This document shows, in pieces, positions 48,647 through 56,888 of a stretch of DNA of 64,000 bases (positions within the stretch are counted from its first letter, which is position 1; every line of letters begins with the position of its first letter). The stretch lies in the NCBI GenBank assembly GCA_036852015.1, contig JAANDG010000375.1:79124-143123 (forward strand), in the 5' to 3' direction. A model generated the notes under the pieces. That model did no database searches. It was given only the letters and a program-made list of their open reading frames with translations, and was not told where the DNA came from. The translations under genes were made by a program, and so were the position numbers. This stretch comes from Pelodera strongyloides (Eukaryota > Nematoda > Chromadorea > Rhabditida > Rhabditidae).

Positions 48647-51600
48647 CCATATCTCGTCTCTATCTGTCGCTTTATCTCATTTTTTTCGTAAATTTCACCC
48701 TTTATATGAATTTGAGTACTAACTACTTTGTTTAGTAATCAACCATTATAAATTTTATATATATTTATCCGCACTACTTTTCGAATCAACCATTATAAAT
48801 TTTCTATATATTTATCCGTACTACTTTTCGATTAGCATCATTTTCTTTACATAACGTGTGCATATGTGAATAGATCTCATCGTACATCTGTCTGCCCGAA
48901 AATCCACTTTTTTCTAGCTTCCCCGCGCTAATTAATCGGCCCTTTTTATACACAAATTTTCTCGTTTATGACCTTTCGCGATGAGAAAGTTAGGAATATT
49001 ATACATTTGAATAATTTGCATAAATGAATGCCCAAGAAGAGAAAGTGGAGATAATTCACTGGGGCTGCTGTATAAAGCGGTATGACACGTGGTTGAAACA
49101 TGGTCACTGGTCAACTGCATTCCCATGTATTATATGCAAATTAAGTTCCATTATGTGCTGAAAATGATGCCCTGCCAATTTATCTTATTTACACGACGGT
49201 TCCCTTTAATTAATTCCCTGCTCGCGAGAGAAAGCATATATTCGGTTTTTATGCTCTTTTTACGGTGTCTCCTGCGTTTCCTTTATTTATAGGTCACGAC
49301 ATCATTTTTGCAGCTTTTTTGGCTTTTCCTTTGCTTTTTGCTGTATTCTCTTATAAGCTTTCTCCTATTTTCATTATTGTTTCAGTACCGTAGGCCCAGT
49401 TTCGGCGCATCGGTTTCACTGCGTAGCTTCCCCTTTTTATAGTAAGTTCACTGCGTACCATCCCCTTTTTATAGTATCGTGAAAGTGACACTGACACAAT
49501 TAAGCCGCATAGAAAAAGCATGGATCTAGTACGAAGATATATGATAGCTGATGCTGATAGCACATGTGTAGTACGGTGCGATTGGGGGATAGTACCGAAA
49601 TAGTGTTCTATTTCTTGTGTTTTTTTTCGCTTTCATCTTGTGATCAGTGATTGCGCAACTGATGCCTGATCCAGGCTATAAGAGACCTTAATTCTAATCA
49701 GCATACAGAAGAAAAAGGTTCAGACCTACCGGGACAATTTAGTTAAAAATTAGCATACGACATCACTTTACAGTGATGAATTGTGCAAATCTCATACTAG
49801 ATTATTACACTACTGTAGTTAGAGTTTGTAGTTTGTTATGTGTTGTTTGTAGTTTGTTGCAAAAAATCGGGCAAGCTCACATAAAAACCGACTCCGGCAA
49901 GAAATGTCAACTTCAAAAGAGCATAGGAACGAATCAAACTTTTTTCAATTCGCGCAAATATTGTGTTTACTTACGTAAATTTGTGTTTACTGGCTATTTG
50001 GTTTACTGTAAAGGACGTGACGATTACGAACTAACGTGGGGTTACCACTGGGAAGCATTGGGAACACTGGGAATCAGAAAGGGTGGGAGAAGGGTGGGAA
50101 TTCATTGTGGGAAAAACTTGGGTCTGGGAATGTACGACCGGGACTAGGAACCAAGAGCTTGGGAAGCAGAGACTTAGGGTTACTCATGGCGTAATTCTCT
50201 TCATTCATCTTATTATTAGTTGTAGGTAGACTTAAGATTTTTTATTTGAGGTAATGCATTTTTCTCCTATCATTACAATTACAGTTGATCAATAAAACAG
50301 CCTTATCATCTTCAAAAAGATGTTTTTATATTTTTATTCTACAAATTTAAAATATGTTTATCAAATGACACCATGACACCTGGCCCTGGCGTAGCTATAT
50401 TAGTGGTCACCTGTGAATTTGGTGAACTTATCTATAAATAGTACAATGGGGGTTGGTATTTATTACAGTATAGTATAGCAATAAAATGAATCAACAACCA
50501 ATTATCTCTCTCTTCCTCTCTCTCTCTCTTCCTCTCTCTCTCTTCCTCTCTCTCTCTTCCTCTCTCTCTCTCTTCCTATCTCTCTATCTCTCTCTCTCTC
50601 TCCATAAATCGTGCTATTTCACTCCAACCCTAGCTTTGGTTAACTCTATTAAGTGTTTTGGGTTGGGTATTTAGTGACTTACATAATGTTCTGCTCTGGT
50701 ATACTGTGCTTCAGCATTTGTTGCATTTATCCCGATGTCACACGATATCTTGTGCTAATTGTAAGACATTTGAGTGAGATACTCCTCTTTCAGATGAGCT
50801 CTAATTTCATGTCAAGGTCTATGTTCTAATATGGTGTCTTTAGTGGCTTTAATCTTGCTCATTAGGCAATTATGGCACAAAGGACTAGGGAAAACTGCTA
50901 AGGCAATTACGTCAAAGGTAATTATTGCTACCTAGTACAGACTTGGTACTTATAGATACGGTAGATCAGGCTAGCTAAAGTAATGACGACTAATGTATTC
51001 AGGTTATGGGAATTAAGGTAATTAAATCTAAGGTAATTAAAGCAATTGCTCCTCTTCCCTGTGCTCATCATTGTTGAGAATGACCGGAACTTGTCCATCA
51101 ACACATCGTTCTCTATAAAAAAAAGAAACCCACACACGGTGACTCAGAGAGTGCAAATGTTGACTAAGAAGTTGTAAGAAGAGTTGAGAGAGAGAGATAG
51201 AGAGCGAGAGAGAGAGAGAGAATTAGAGAGAGAGAGAGAAAGGGACACAGAGGGAAAAAGGGAGAGAATAGAGAGAGCGGAAATACAGTGCTCTAATTCT
51301 ACTCGATTGCTCAAACTTTCATAATATCACGTTGCGCAACTGGGTTATTGACCCTTCGTTTATCTTAGCTATTGCTTATTAGAATAGTACTTTTATTAAA
51401 CAGAGAAGAAGACCGAGGCTTATGGCAAAGAAAGGGGAGGTGACAGTACCGTAGATGAAACCCATACAGTGGGTTCATACTGTGAGCTATTGTACCATAT
51501 TATACATAGCGTACCTTGTGTAATGGTTGGGCAGCTGCATGAGCTCGAACACGTTCGCTTCCACCGTAGAGCAACTTTTGCGAAACTACCAGACGGGTGA

Positions 51601-52039
51601 ATATTTGAGCTCTTTTTCCTCATACTCTATAATAATAACGGTTTATTGGTTAACAATCAGTACAAATAAAGAACTTCAACCGAAGGGAACACTAAGACCC
51701 CTCGCTTCACAACGCGAAAGTACTTACTAGGGACCAAATATATAGCTGTATGGTCTGAACCTGTATGTTCTGAATAGAAGACAAAGTCTGTGACTCTACT
51801 TGTTGAGGACCTTTTTGATCAAGACTTGGAGTTCGTCCGCCTAACAATAAGGAATATTATGGATTGTAGTGAAAAATGGCAAGGAGCCCGTCTAATCCAG
51901 CTTTCACCTTTAACCTTTAATCTCACTTCATAAATATTCTACAAGCTTGTTCGAGAAAAGTTTCCTTTCAAGACCCTAGTGCACATATGCCCCTATGATG
52001 ATGTGTAAGATATCGTTTAAGGACACCTGCAAGCTTCTC

Positions 52040-52089
<50 letters not shown>

Positions 52090-52267
52090 CAACTCTTCTT
52101 CTCTGTTCTCTGCTGTGAACTGATTACACGCCTGACATAGAGTGCAGGTGGGCGGGACTACTCTCTAAGTAAGAGACGCAGAGACAGTGCGCGAGTGCGA
52201 AGTAGCCAGAGACCCCCATGCTACGGGAGTATCCTATGGTCAAACTCCTGGAGAGTCCGAGACACCA
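27702..52267 (+). CDS. Candidate large gene with tiny exons and a predicted membrane segment
   Basis: Inferred from acceptor/donor pairs whose phases agree throughout: 27702-27729, 28851-28917, 32251-32305, 35966-36016, 43678-43705, 43939-44075, 44746-44778, 48477-48553, 51535-51596, 52210-52267. Coding-like pieces include SAIQLLQKLQKLTQ, LSRPHSKSLPSPRPRFL, a hydrophobic run over the 43678/43939 junction (NYLFVILIFYLFALYSDWLL) followed by basic residues, SSNTFASTVEQLLRNYQ and LREYPMVKLLESPRH. The 43939 exon is open in only one frame across 45 codons and has strong borders (ttgcag, gtgagt). The last exon ends in phase 2, matching the acceptor exon at 54888. The exon 5' of 27702 is unknown. No family recognised. 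Individual exons may be false; the tiny ones are the weakest. Confidence 0.3.
27798..27824 (+). repeat. Short interstitial telomere repeat (TTAGGC)4
   Basis: Four TTAGGC units, the last lacking its C, followed by ttag. Same orientation as the long block at 57481. Confidence 0.9.
28575..28654. repeat. (CT)n microsatellite
   Basis: Almost uninterrupted CT for about 75 bp. It lies between the candidate exons at 27729 and 28851. Confidence 0.95.
29118..29298. repeat. Family A inverted-repeat element, full-length copy
   Basis: Ends taaagcgaaataccggccgg and ggcaggtatttcgctttaa. Inner motifs gtggacaactgaattcttac and gctgcataagaa are typical of the family. Confidence 0.9.
29871..30303. repeat. Family B foldback element (AAAGGATCGCAGTCACT)
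   Basis: The left end tttaaaggatcgcagtcact is mirrored by agtgactgccttcctttaa at the right. Internal arms include aacgaactcagggagag / ctctccctgagttcg. A near copy lies at 36452-36858. Its right end shares TTTAAA with a family A copy. Confidence 0.8.
30299..30479. repeat. Family A element abutting a family B element
   Basis: Starts ctttaaagagaaatatcggc and ends ccgaccagtatttcgctt. The first bases are shared with the end of the family B element at 29871-30303, so one inserted at the TTTAAA end of the other. Confidence 0.85.
30725..30815. repeat. (GA)n microsatellite
   Basis: GA tract with periodic aa interruptions, one of the few GA-oriented tracts on the plus strand. Confidence 0.95.
31572..31749. 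repeat. Family A inverted-repeat element
   Basis: caacgaaataccggccgg on the left and aaaccggccagtatttcgct on the right. Confidence 0.85.
31990..32085 (+). repeat. 3' fragment of the SINE family at 20482
   Basis: gacctctgcggaaca, aaaggtgcacgctct and agcgtaaaatg correspond to the tail of the 20482-20716 copy. The tRNA-like head is missing. Confidence 0.65.
32443..33154. repeat. Three-unit tandem array, unit about 238 bp
   Basis: Units begin at about 32443, 32681 and 32919, each with attatataaa, taatttgcataccgatgtgc, ttcgcagctcaat and the end gtcgcctcaggcggc. The palindromic core cgcctcaggcg closes each unit. A diverged fragment at 4310-4400 shows the family is dispersed. Confidence 0.9.
33532..33625. 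repeat. (CT)n microsatellite
   Basis: Long CT tract with ccc interruptions. Confidence 0.95.
33742..33914. repeat. Family A inverted-repeat element
   Basis: tttaaagcgaaataccggcc and ccagccggtatttcgcttta ends, in the orientation opposite to most neighbours. Confidence 0.9.
34373..34402 (+). repeat. Degenerate interstitial telomere-like repeat
   Basis: aggcttagcttaggcttacg followed by cttaggctt: TTAGGC units with base loss and a substitution, same strand as the other telomere-like blocks. Confidence 0.65.
35348..35529. repeat. Family A inverted-repeat element
   Basis: ttaaagcgaaatgccggccg and aaccgactggtatttcgctt ends. Confidence 0.9.
36189..36286. repeat. (CT)n microsatellite
   Basis: Interrupted CT tract running into ctacct repeats. 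Confidence 0.95.
36452..36858. repeat. Family B foldback element, second copy
   Basis: Matches 29871-30303 closely: caaaggatcgcagtcactac, ccagcaccaaagtacggc, aagtacccccggcaattgc. It ends in ctttaaag where a family C element (aaagcggtagtgtacgtgg) begins and extends to about 37024. Confidence 0.8.
37073..38985 (-). repeat. Seven-unit tandem array (about 277 bp units) with tRNA-like Pol III boxes
   Basis: Units begin near 37073, 37352, 37640, 37913, 38190, 38467 and 38742. On the minus strand each carries a tRNA-like segment (first at 37145-37218) with box A (tagtgtagtggttagc) and box B (gggttcgaccccc); the anticodon-like loop reads ccggtaa (GGT, Thr-like, but with C instead of T at position 33). 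The acceptor stem does not close, so these are tRNA-derived repeats. Units differ by many one- or two-base deletions. Confidence 0.85.
38986..39235 (+). repeat. Inverted eighth unit of the tRNA-like array
   Basis: The same sequence in the opposite orientation, starting caacttggcctgaccagcct. It lacks most of box A (ggtggcgtcatactgg), so this unit should not retain the full internal promoter. Confidence 0.8.
39236..41554. other. Non-genic stretch, AT-rich
   Basis: No supported exon. It contains a CT tract (40209-40280), a GC-rich segment at about 41025-41180 (gcgcggcgaa, ggcgccgcgc) and a CT tract at 41374-41421. Confidence 0.6.
41555..41729. repeat. Family A inverted-repeat element
   Basis: tttaaagcgaaatacctgcc and aaccggccggtatttcgct ends. 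Confidence 0.9.
42854..43292. repeat. Family B foldback element with arms of about 165 bp
   Basis: ttaaaggatcgcagtcacta and tagtaaagaatag on the left are mirrored by ctattctttacta-type sequence and agtgactgcgatcctttaa on the right. The middle contains gttctacttaactaccgc and its complement. It lies upstream of the candidate exon at 43678. Confidence 0.9.
44185..44362. repeat. Near-perfect palindromic foldback element
   Basis: The left arm starts ttaaagcgaaatgctagccc and the right arm ends gggctagcatttcgctttaa with one or two mismatches; about 75 bp arms surround a short loop near 44265-44285. Its outermost bases (ttaaagcgaaat) are shared with family A. Confidence 0.9.
45071..45251. repeat. 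Family A inverted-repeat element
   Basis: tttaaagcgaaataccggac and aaccggccagtatttcgctt ends. Confidence 0.9.
45582..46018. other. Overlapping open frames without splice support
   Basis: Two plus-strand and two minus-strand frames are open over a GC-richer stretch (tggcgcgaat, gccggtatatggcggcgcga). The GC-rich motif resembles those at 34750-34850, 41025-41180 and 55664-55716, so I read it as repeat-related. Confidence 0.4.
46021..46098. repeat. (GA)n microsatellite
   Basis: GA tract with short interruptions. Confidence 0.95.
46841..47022. repeat. CT-rich microsatellite block
   Basis: Broken CT tract about 180 bp long. Confidence 0.9.
47148..47319. repeat. Family A inverted-repeat element
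   Basis: tttaaagggaaatacccgcc and aaccggccggtatttcgctt ends. Confidence 0.9.
47464..47530. repeat. Three-copy tandem repeat of about 22 bp
   Basis: cgtatatttttggtgaacat, cgtacatttttggtaaacat, cgtatatttttggttaccat in succession. Confidence 0.8.
48573..48645. repeat. (CT)n microsatellite
   Basis: Starts 20 bp after the strong donor (gtaagt) of the candidate exon 48477-48553. Confidence 0.95.
48739..48832. repeat. Two-copy tandem repeat, 47 bp
   Basis: aatcaaccattataaatttt to ctacttttcg occurs twice in tandem with few differences. Confidence 0.85.
50503..50602. repeat. CT-rich microsatellite
   Basis: Periodic tcttcctctctctc pattern. Confidence 0.95.
51186..51240. repeat. (GA)n microsatellite
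   Basis: GA tract with cgag and ttag interruptions. Confidence 0.9.
52044..52088. repeat. (CT)n microsatellite
   Basis: Uninterrupted CT tract, about 120 bp before the acceptor of candidate exon 52210-52267. Confidence 0.95.
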
Positions 52268-52474
52268 GTAAACCTCTGAGCAGGAGGTTTTTGCTCAACA
52301 TTTCGATTCTGAACTGTTTCCGGAAGCCCCCGGGCCTAATTTTTATTCTTATTCCCAAGACAGTCTGCCATATATTGTAGACGATTATTGCGCGTCTTTG
52401 AGTCTTTTTAATAGGCTCACGCGCACTTTTCACGGATTTTATTTATCTAACACTACGCTTGGCTCCTGATTACG

Positions 52475-54931
52475 ATGAGCACGACAATTTGGATCAATAC
52501 TGGTGACGAGAAGGACGATGTGCCAGAGTATGCTACAATTGTGAGGCCTTCGTTGACTGTGTCCACGGCCAGGTCCAGACCTGAACAGGACCAAATCAGC
52601 ACGGTGCAGAACCCGTCTAGAACCAGGTACAGACCTGACTCGGATCAGAATTGCATGCTCCGAGATTCATCTAAGACTAGGTCATTATATGATTCCGACC
52701 AAATCTATACCGTGCACAATCCTATTCGAAGGACTGAAGTCACCTACGAGGCCATCGAGAGGACCAAGCCTATTCTCAAGCGACCCGTTAATGAGGGCAA
52801 TTACAGTACTGTAGACAGGCCAAATCCTACTGTACATTCTACCAAGAACCATGACGAGAATCCTATCTATGGTGTAACCTACCGTAAGAACCTATCTACC
52901 CCGACCGTTAGACAGTCTCAATCGGCTTATGATTACGCTGAAATCAGTAGACCGGTTCGAACAAGGACTTCAGACTATGAATCCTCATCTCCTCAGAATT
53001 CCTCCCTAAATTCTTCTAAGGAGAATGCCCAGGAGCAAGAAGCGGAGGAAAAACCTAGTCGTGCACGGCGTCTGGTACAGAAGGTCTCTTTTAAGATGCC
53101 ATTCCGGGCGGCGCTGGTTAAACGTTCTAAGAGCATGTCCGTAAGGACTTCTGCTAGAGAACCTTCATTAGAACCTGCACCCCTTCGTCAGAGCCCCAAG
53201 GAACGTCAGAGCCTTAAAGTCCCTAAGCCTGAGCTCGAGCCTAGACGCAAGCCTTCAGAGCAGCCTCTACCAGACTCGGCTATAAATCGGCGACAGTCTC
53301 GCTACCAGAGACGCACCGCCAAAGAGTTTATCCAGCACAACTTCAACAACGCACGCAAGCTTGTCAGGTTGGTTTAATGCTTTATTGATTTTTTTAAATT
53401 TATTGATTGCAAATTTTGTCTTGTTAGTGTACACCATGTTCTTTTCCCTTTTGTCTTTAGATGAACCATTTATTGTGCAACGGCTTATTATGGTTGTTTA
53501 TTTAAAGCGAAATACCGGCCGGTTTCTTAAACGCATCGTGGACAGCTGAGCCCTTATGTATTTATGCTAATTTACTCGAGTTTACTCGATTTTTTTATTC
53601 TAATTTATGTTCATTTGCATACGCTGCATAAGAATGCTGGTGTACCCTATCCGTTTCAAAAACCGGCCGGTATTTCGCTTGAATATTAAAGATACATTGC
53701 ATTTTCCATAAACATGACTCCCATGGCCTCTATTTGTATTTCTCCTTTTCTACTATAGTTTTGCATTATATATGCTCCCACTCGATCTTTAAACTCAGAG
53801 CTCAGCGTGACAAACCGCGTAGGAAAACTTCACACTATTCTATAAAACACTTGCAAACAGTTGTTTAAATACACATACTGTATTTACATTGGGGTGTTTT
53901 TACCTAGCCCTCCGCTGACCGCTACCCGGTGTTAGAGAGAGCGCGCGCTCGGGTGAAATAGAGAGCGCGCGCTCGGGTGAAATAGAGAGCGCGCGCTCGG
54001 GTGAAATAGAGAGCGCGCGCTCGGGTGAAATACACAGTAAATATTGGTGTATTGACATTTTTCAAGTGTATTTGTAGTGTTTTAAAGTTGTGAATAGTGC
54101 ACGATGTCGAAATTAAATAGTAGCGTAATCTATTTTACATGAGGAACTTCAGTGTTCCTTTACTTTCATGGGCCTGACCCTTTCGTAAGCTAAAGTAAAC
54201 TAAAGCGACATAGTGATTGATTGAGAATATTCATGCTGAGAGATTTTATTAAGATGATAGTTACCTTGAAACCAATCTACCCGAGTGGTACCTTACCCTT
54301 ACCCCAGCTCATGGTAACTTTTACCTTTTACCCCAATGGTATTCAACACCTCCAAGGGTGTTGTTTCTTTAATATTTGCACCTTGCCGCTAAAAATCAAA
54401 TCATTTCTCTGGGAAAAGCTTATCAACAAAACAATAACAATGACTTGTGTTTTATGACTCTTTTGCTTTTTTTCCATGCCGTCTGCTAGCTGTATTTCAC
54501 GCGCGTGAAATTTTGAGACATCTCGTCCTTGCACTTTATTCTCTCTCTCCCCCTCTCTCTCTCCCTCCCTCTCTCTCTCTCTCTCCCTCTTAAATAATCA
54601 TCATCAACTGAGACTTATCAGTTTTCCCATTATCTTTTCGTTTTTGGAAATCAATCGCTTCGAGAAAACTGATGATGGTTAGAGAAAAAATAATTATCGA
54701 CATTTTATTACCGCGGTACGTGCTAGGGAAACAGAGAGTTCGCCTTTGAAAAGCGGCTCATTTGAATCTAAAAAGCTGCTGAAAAATCACTACTATTCAC
54801 TGAGTCGCGATTGGTTGTAATTGCACTGACTATCTAATTAGCTGTAATTATACGATAATTAGCCAAATGTTCTTACTGGATCTACAGAAGCTATCCACCT
54901 GGCGTACGTCGAGTTTGTTATGCTTGTCGAG
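52475..54931 (+). CDS. Disordered protein with repeated tyrosine motifs; alternative first exon plus next exon
   Basis: Exon 52475-53367 is open for 297 codons from ATG, with an in-frame TAA upstream at 52448 and no acceptor between, so it is a first coding exon. It ends in phase 2 at a GT donor. Exon 54888-54931 (ctacag acceptor, gtgagt donor) continues in phase and reads SYPPGVRRVCYACR. The protein is Ser/Arg/Pro-rich with no predicted fold. Residues 40-93 hold three 18-residue repeats (DQISTVQNP / DQNCMLRDS / DQIYTVHNP). YxxI/V motifs occur at Tyr19, Tyr91, Tyr110 and Tyr154, with YGVTY at 132. Such motifs in other proteins bind SH2 domains or endocytic adaptors; that role here is inference. 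A basic segment (about 195-225, FKMPFRAALVKRSKSMS) follows. Family not recognised. Confidence 0.65.
53501..53681. repeat. Family A inverted-repeat element
   Basis: tttaaagcgaaataccggcc and aaccggccggtatttcgctt ends. It lies in the first intron after exon 52475-53367. Confidence 0.9.
53937..54032. repeat. Four perfect 24 bp tandem copies with a palindromic GAGCGCGCGCTC core
   Basis: The unit gagagcgcgcgctcgggtga plus aata is repeated exactly four times. The 12 bp core gagcgcgcgctc is its own reverse complement and an alternating purine-pyrimidine run. Confidence 0.95.
54541..54590. repeat. CT-rich microsatellite
   Basis: CT tract with ccc interruptions. Confidence 0.95.
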
Positions 54932-54954
54932 GTGAGTGTTGAATACATGGCTTT

Positions 54955-54959
<5 letters not shown>

Positions 54960-55017
<58 letters not shown>
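54960..55017. repeat. (CT)n microsatellite ending in CAG
   Basis: Uninterrupted CT tract ending ctctcag, 30 bp downstream of exon 54888-54931. The sequence after the cag has early stops, so it is not scored as an exon. Confidence 0.95.
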
Positions 55018-55018
<1 letters not shown>

Positions 55019-55321
55019 AATTAAAACATGTTAGGTAGTGAGTTGAACACAGGAAAACTACCCCAGGGAAAATATTTACCCAACTCTGCGTCTATTCCGA
55101 TAGCATGCTATTTACAGTTTTACACTTTCTGGTATAGTTAGCTTCAAGCTCTGGACCTTTGTGGAAAGTGTTTTTATTCAAAAACAAAATAAGCTCAAAT
55201 CACGGCTGGCTACTTCGCTCGCTATCTTGCTTTACGAAATCTCGACGTCTTCTTTTTTGCATCTCAGAAAATTGGGCCAATTTTGTCGCGCTATAGCCTT
55301 TTTGGAAATAAAACTTTGCCT

Positions 55322-55378
55322 TTCTCTCTCTTCTCTCTCTCTCTTTCTCTTCCCGCCCGGTCCCCTCTCTCTCTCTCT

Positions 55379-55413
<35 letters not shown>
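55322..55413. repeat. CT-rich microsatellite
   Basis: CT tract directly upstream of a weak candidate exon at 55427-55478 (acceptor ccccag). That exon is in phase with 54931 but otherwise unsupported. Confidence 0.9.
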
Positions 55414-55416
<3 letters not shown>

Positions 55417-55663
55417 AACTCCCCAGGGAGGTGGCTGGACCTTGGCTTCTCCACTGATATGGAAGATTTGTCCCCATGGTAGTGACCCAAATAACAGGGA
55501 GGTTCTGTAGCTTCTAGCTTATAGCTCATAGTTTGTAGTCTGTCTTTATTATGTAAAATCACAGAGACAGACAAAAAATAGCAGTAGAAGATACAGTAAC
55601 TATTATAAATTGTCTAATTTTGTACAGAAAAGCACATGTATTTTCCAAAATTCCTGAAAGTCC

Positions 55664-55716
55664 GCGCCATCGCCGCGCACAAAAACGGCCTCTTATTTTG
55701 TGCGCGGCGATGGCGC
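55664..55716. repeat. Perfect 21 bp inverted repeat, GC-rich hairpin
   Basis: The left arm gcgccatcgccgcgcacaaa plus a (55664-55684) is exactly complementary to 55696-55716, with an 11-base loop (acggcctctta). No T-run follows, so it does not look like a terminator. Confidence 0.9.
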
Positions 55717-56359
55717 CGAGTTTCACCAGTGTAGTTTACCTTCCCGTTACGTGGTTGTTCTTATTTTCCATTTTCCATCACTTTGTCAATAATAAGTGAT
55801 AAGTGGAGTGAGAACCGGTTATATTTTCTACTGGAAAAGTTAAAAGTTAAAAGAAATGTTTATATTGATAAAACATGGAGATTCTCATGATACACCATGA
55901 CACACCCTCTAGGAATTTACTAGCAAAATAATACAATTACAAATGTTTGGCAAATAGAGCCCAGTATAGAGTGTTTGAGGAAGAGATGTGTTTTAAATAA
56001 TAAGGGACTACTACTCATAATTTGTCGATATGTGCATAATGTATATATGTACATGAGAATTTTATTTCTTACTGCCCAAGGGTCAAGGGCTTACCAAAAC
56101 ACTACTTTCTAGTCTCCATTAGCTTTAGTGCTCTCCCTCTAAAGGAACAGTATACGGTATTTGTAAAACTACAGTACGCTACAAACGGTATCGGTATATG
56201 TACTATACCTCAAACTACAAACTACAAATGAAGAGTTGTGATTTGAAGTGTTATTTATTAAAGGAGGTGGCTGACTTGGGCCACTAGAGGGCCACAAGTA
56301 AACAATGAGCTTTGAATTACTGTTTATTTTGTTATTTCCCAGAAGCACTTAACAATCCC

Positions 56360-56516
56360 TCTCTCTCTATCTCTCCCTCCTTAAGTTGTTCCATCGACAC
56401 CTATCTCTCTCTTAATATATATACCTCTCTTCTCCTCTCTCTTTCTCTCACTCTTTCTCTCTCTTCTCCTCTCTCTTTCTCTCACTCTTTCTCTCTCTCT
56501 CACTCTCCCTCTCTCT
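56360..56516. repeat. CT-rich microsatellite block
   Basis: Broken CT block about 155 bp long. Confidence 0.9.
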
Positions 56517-56754
56517 CCATCGTAGTAAAGATTGTTCATACAAACAAATGACTAACCCTGAGCCTGATAGAGTCCATGACGGGTTCACCATAGGAAATTT
56601 TATACTTGTTCACGTATTACCAGAAATCAGGGAAGGCTTATTCATTTAATTGTTTTCTTTCGTTACTAAATACCACACTGGCCTGAAAGCCTGAAAACCT
56701 GAAAACTGGTCAAAGGTGAAAGTACCCGTTTTACTCTTACGCTCACAGAGTTAA

Positions 56755-56828
56755 ATAGAGAGAGAGAGAGAAAGAGAGAGGGAGACAGAGAGAGAAGGCG
56801 AGAGATAGAGTGAGAGGGAGAGAGACAG
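56755..56828. repeat. (GA)n microsatellite
   Basis: GA tract with short interruptions. Confidence 0.9.
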
Positions 56829-56888
56829 CAGCGGAGAAAGTGAAAGAGAGCCAGCAGGTTCTGTCCTGCAAAAGTCCATGATTTGCAG

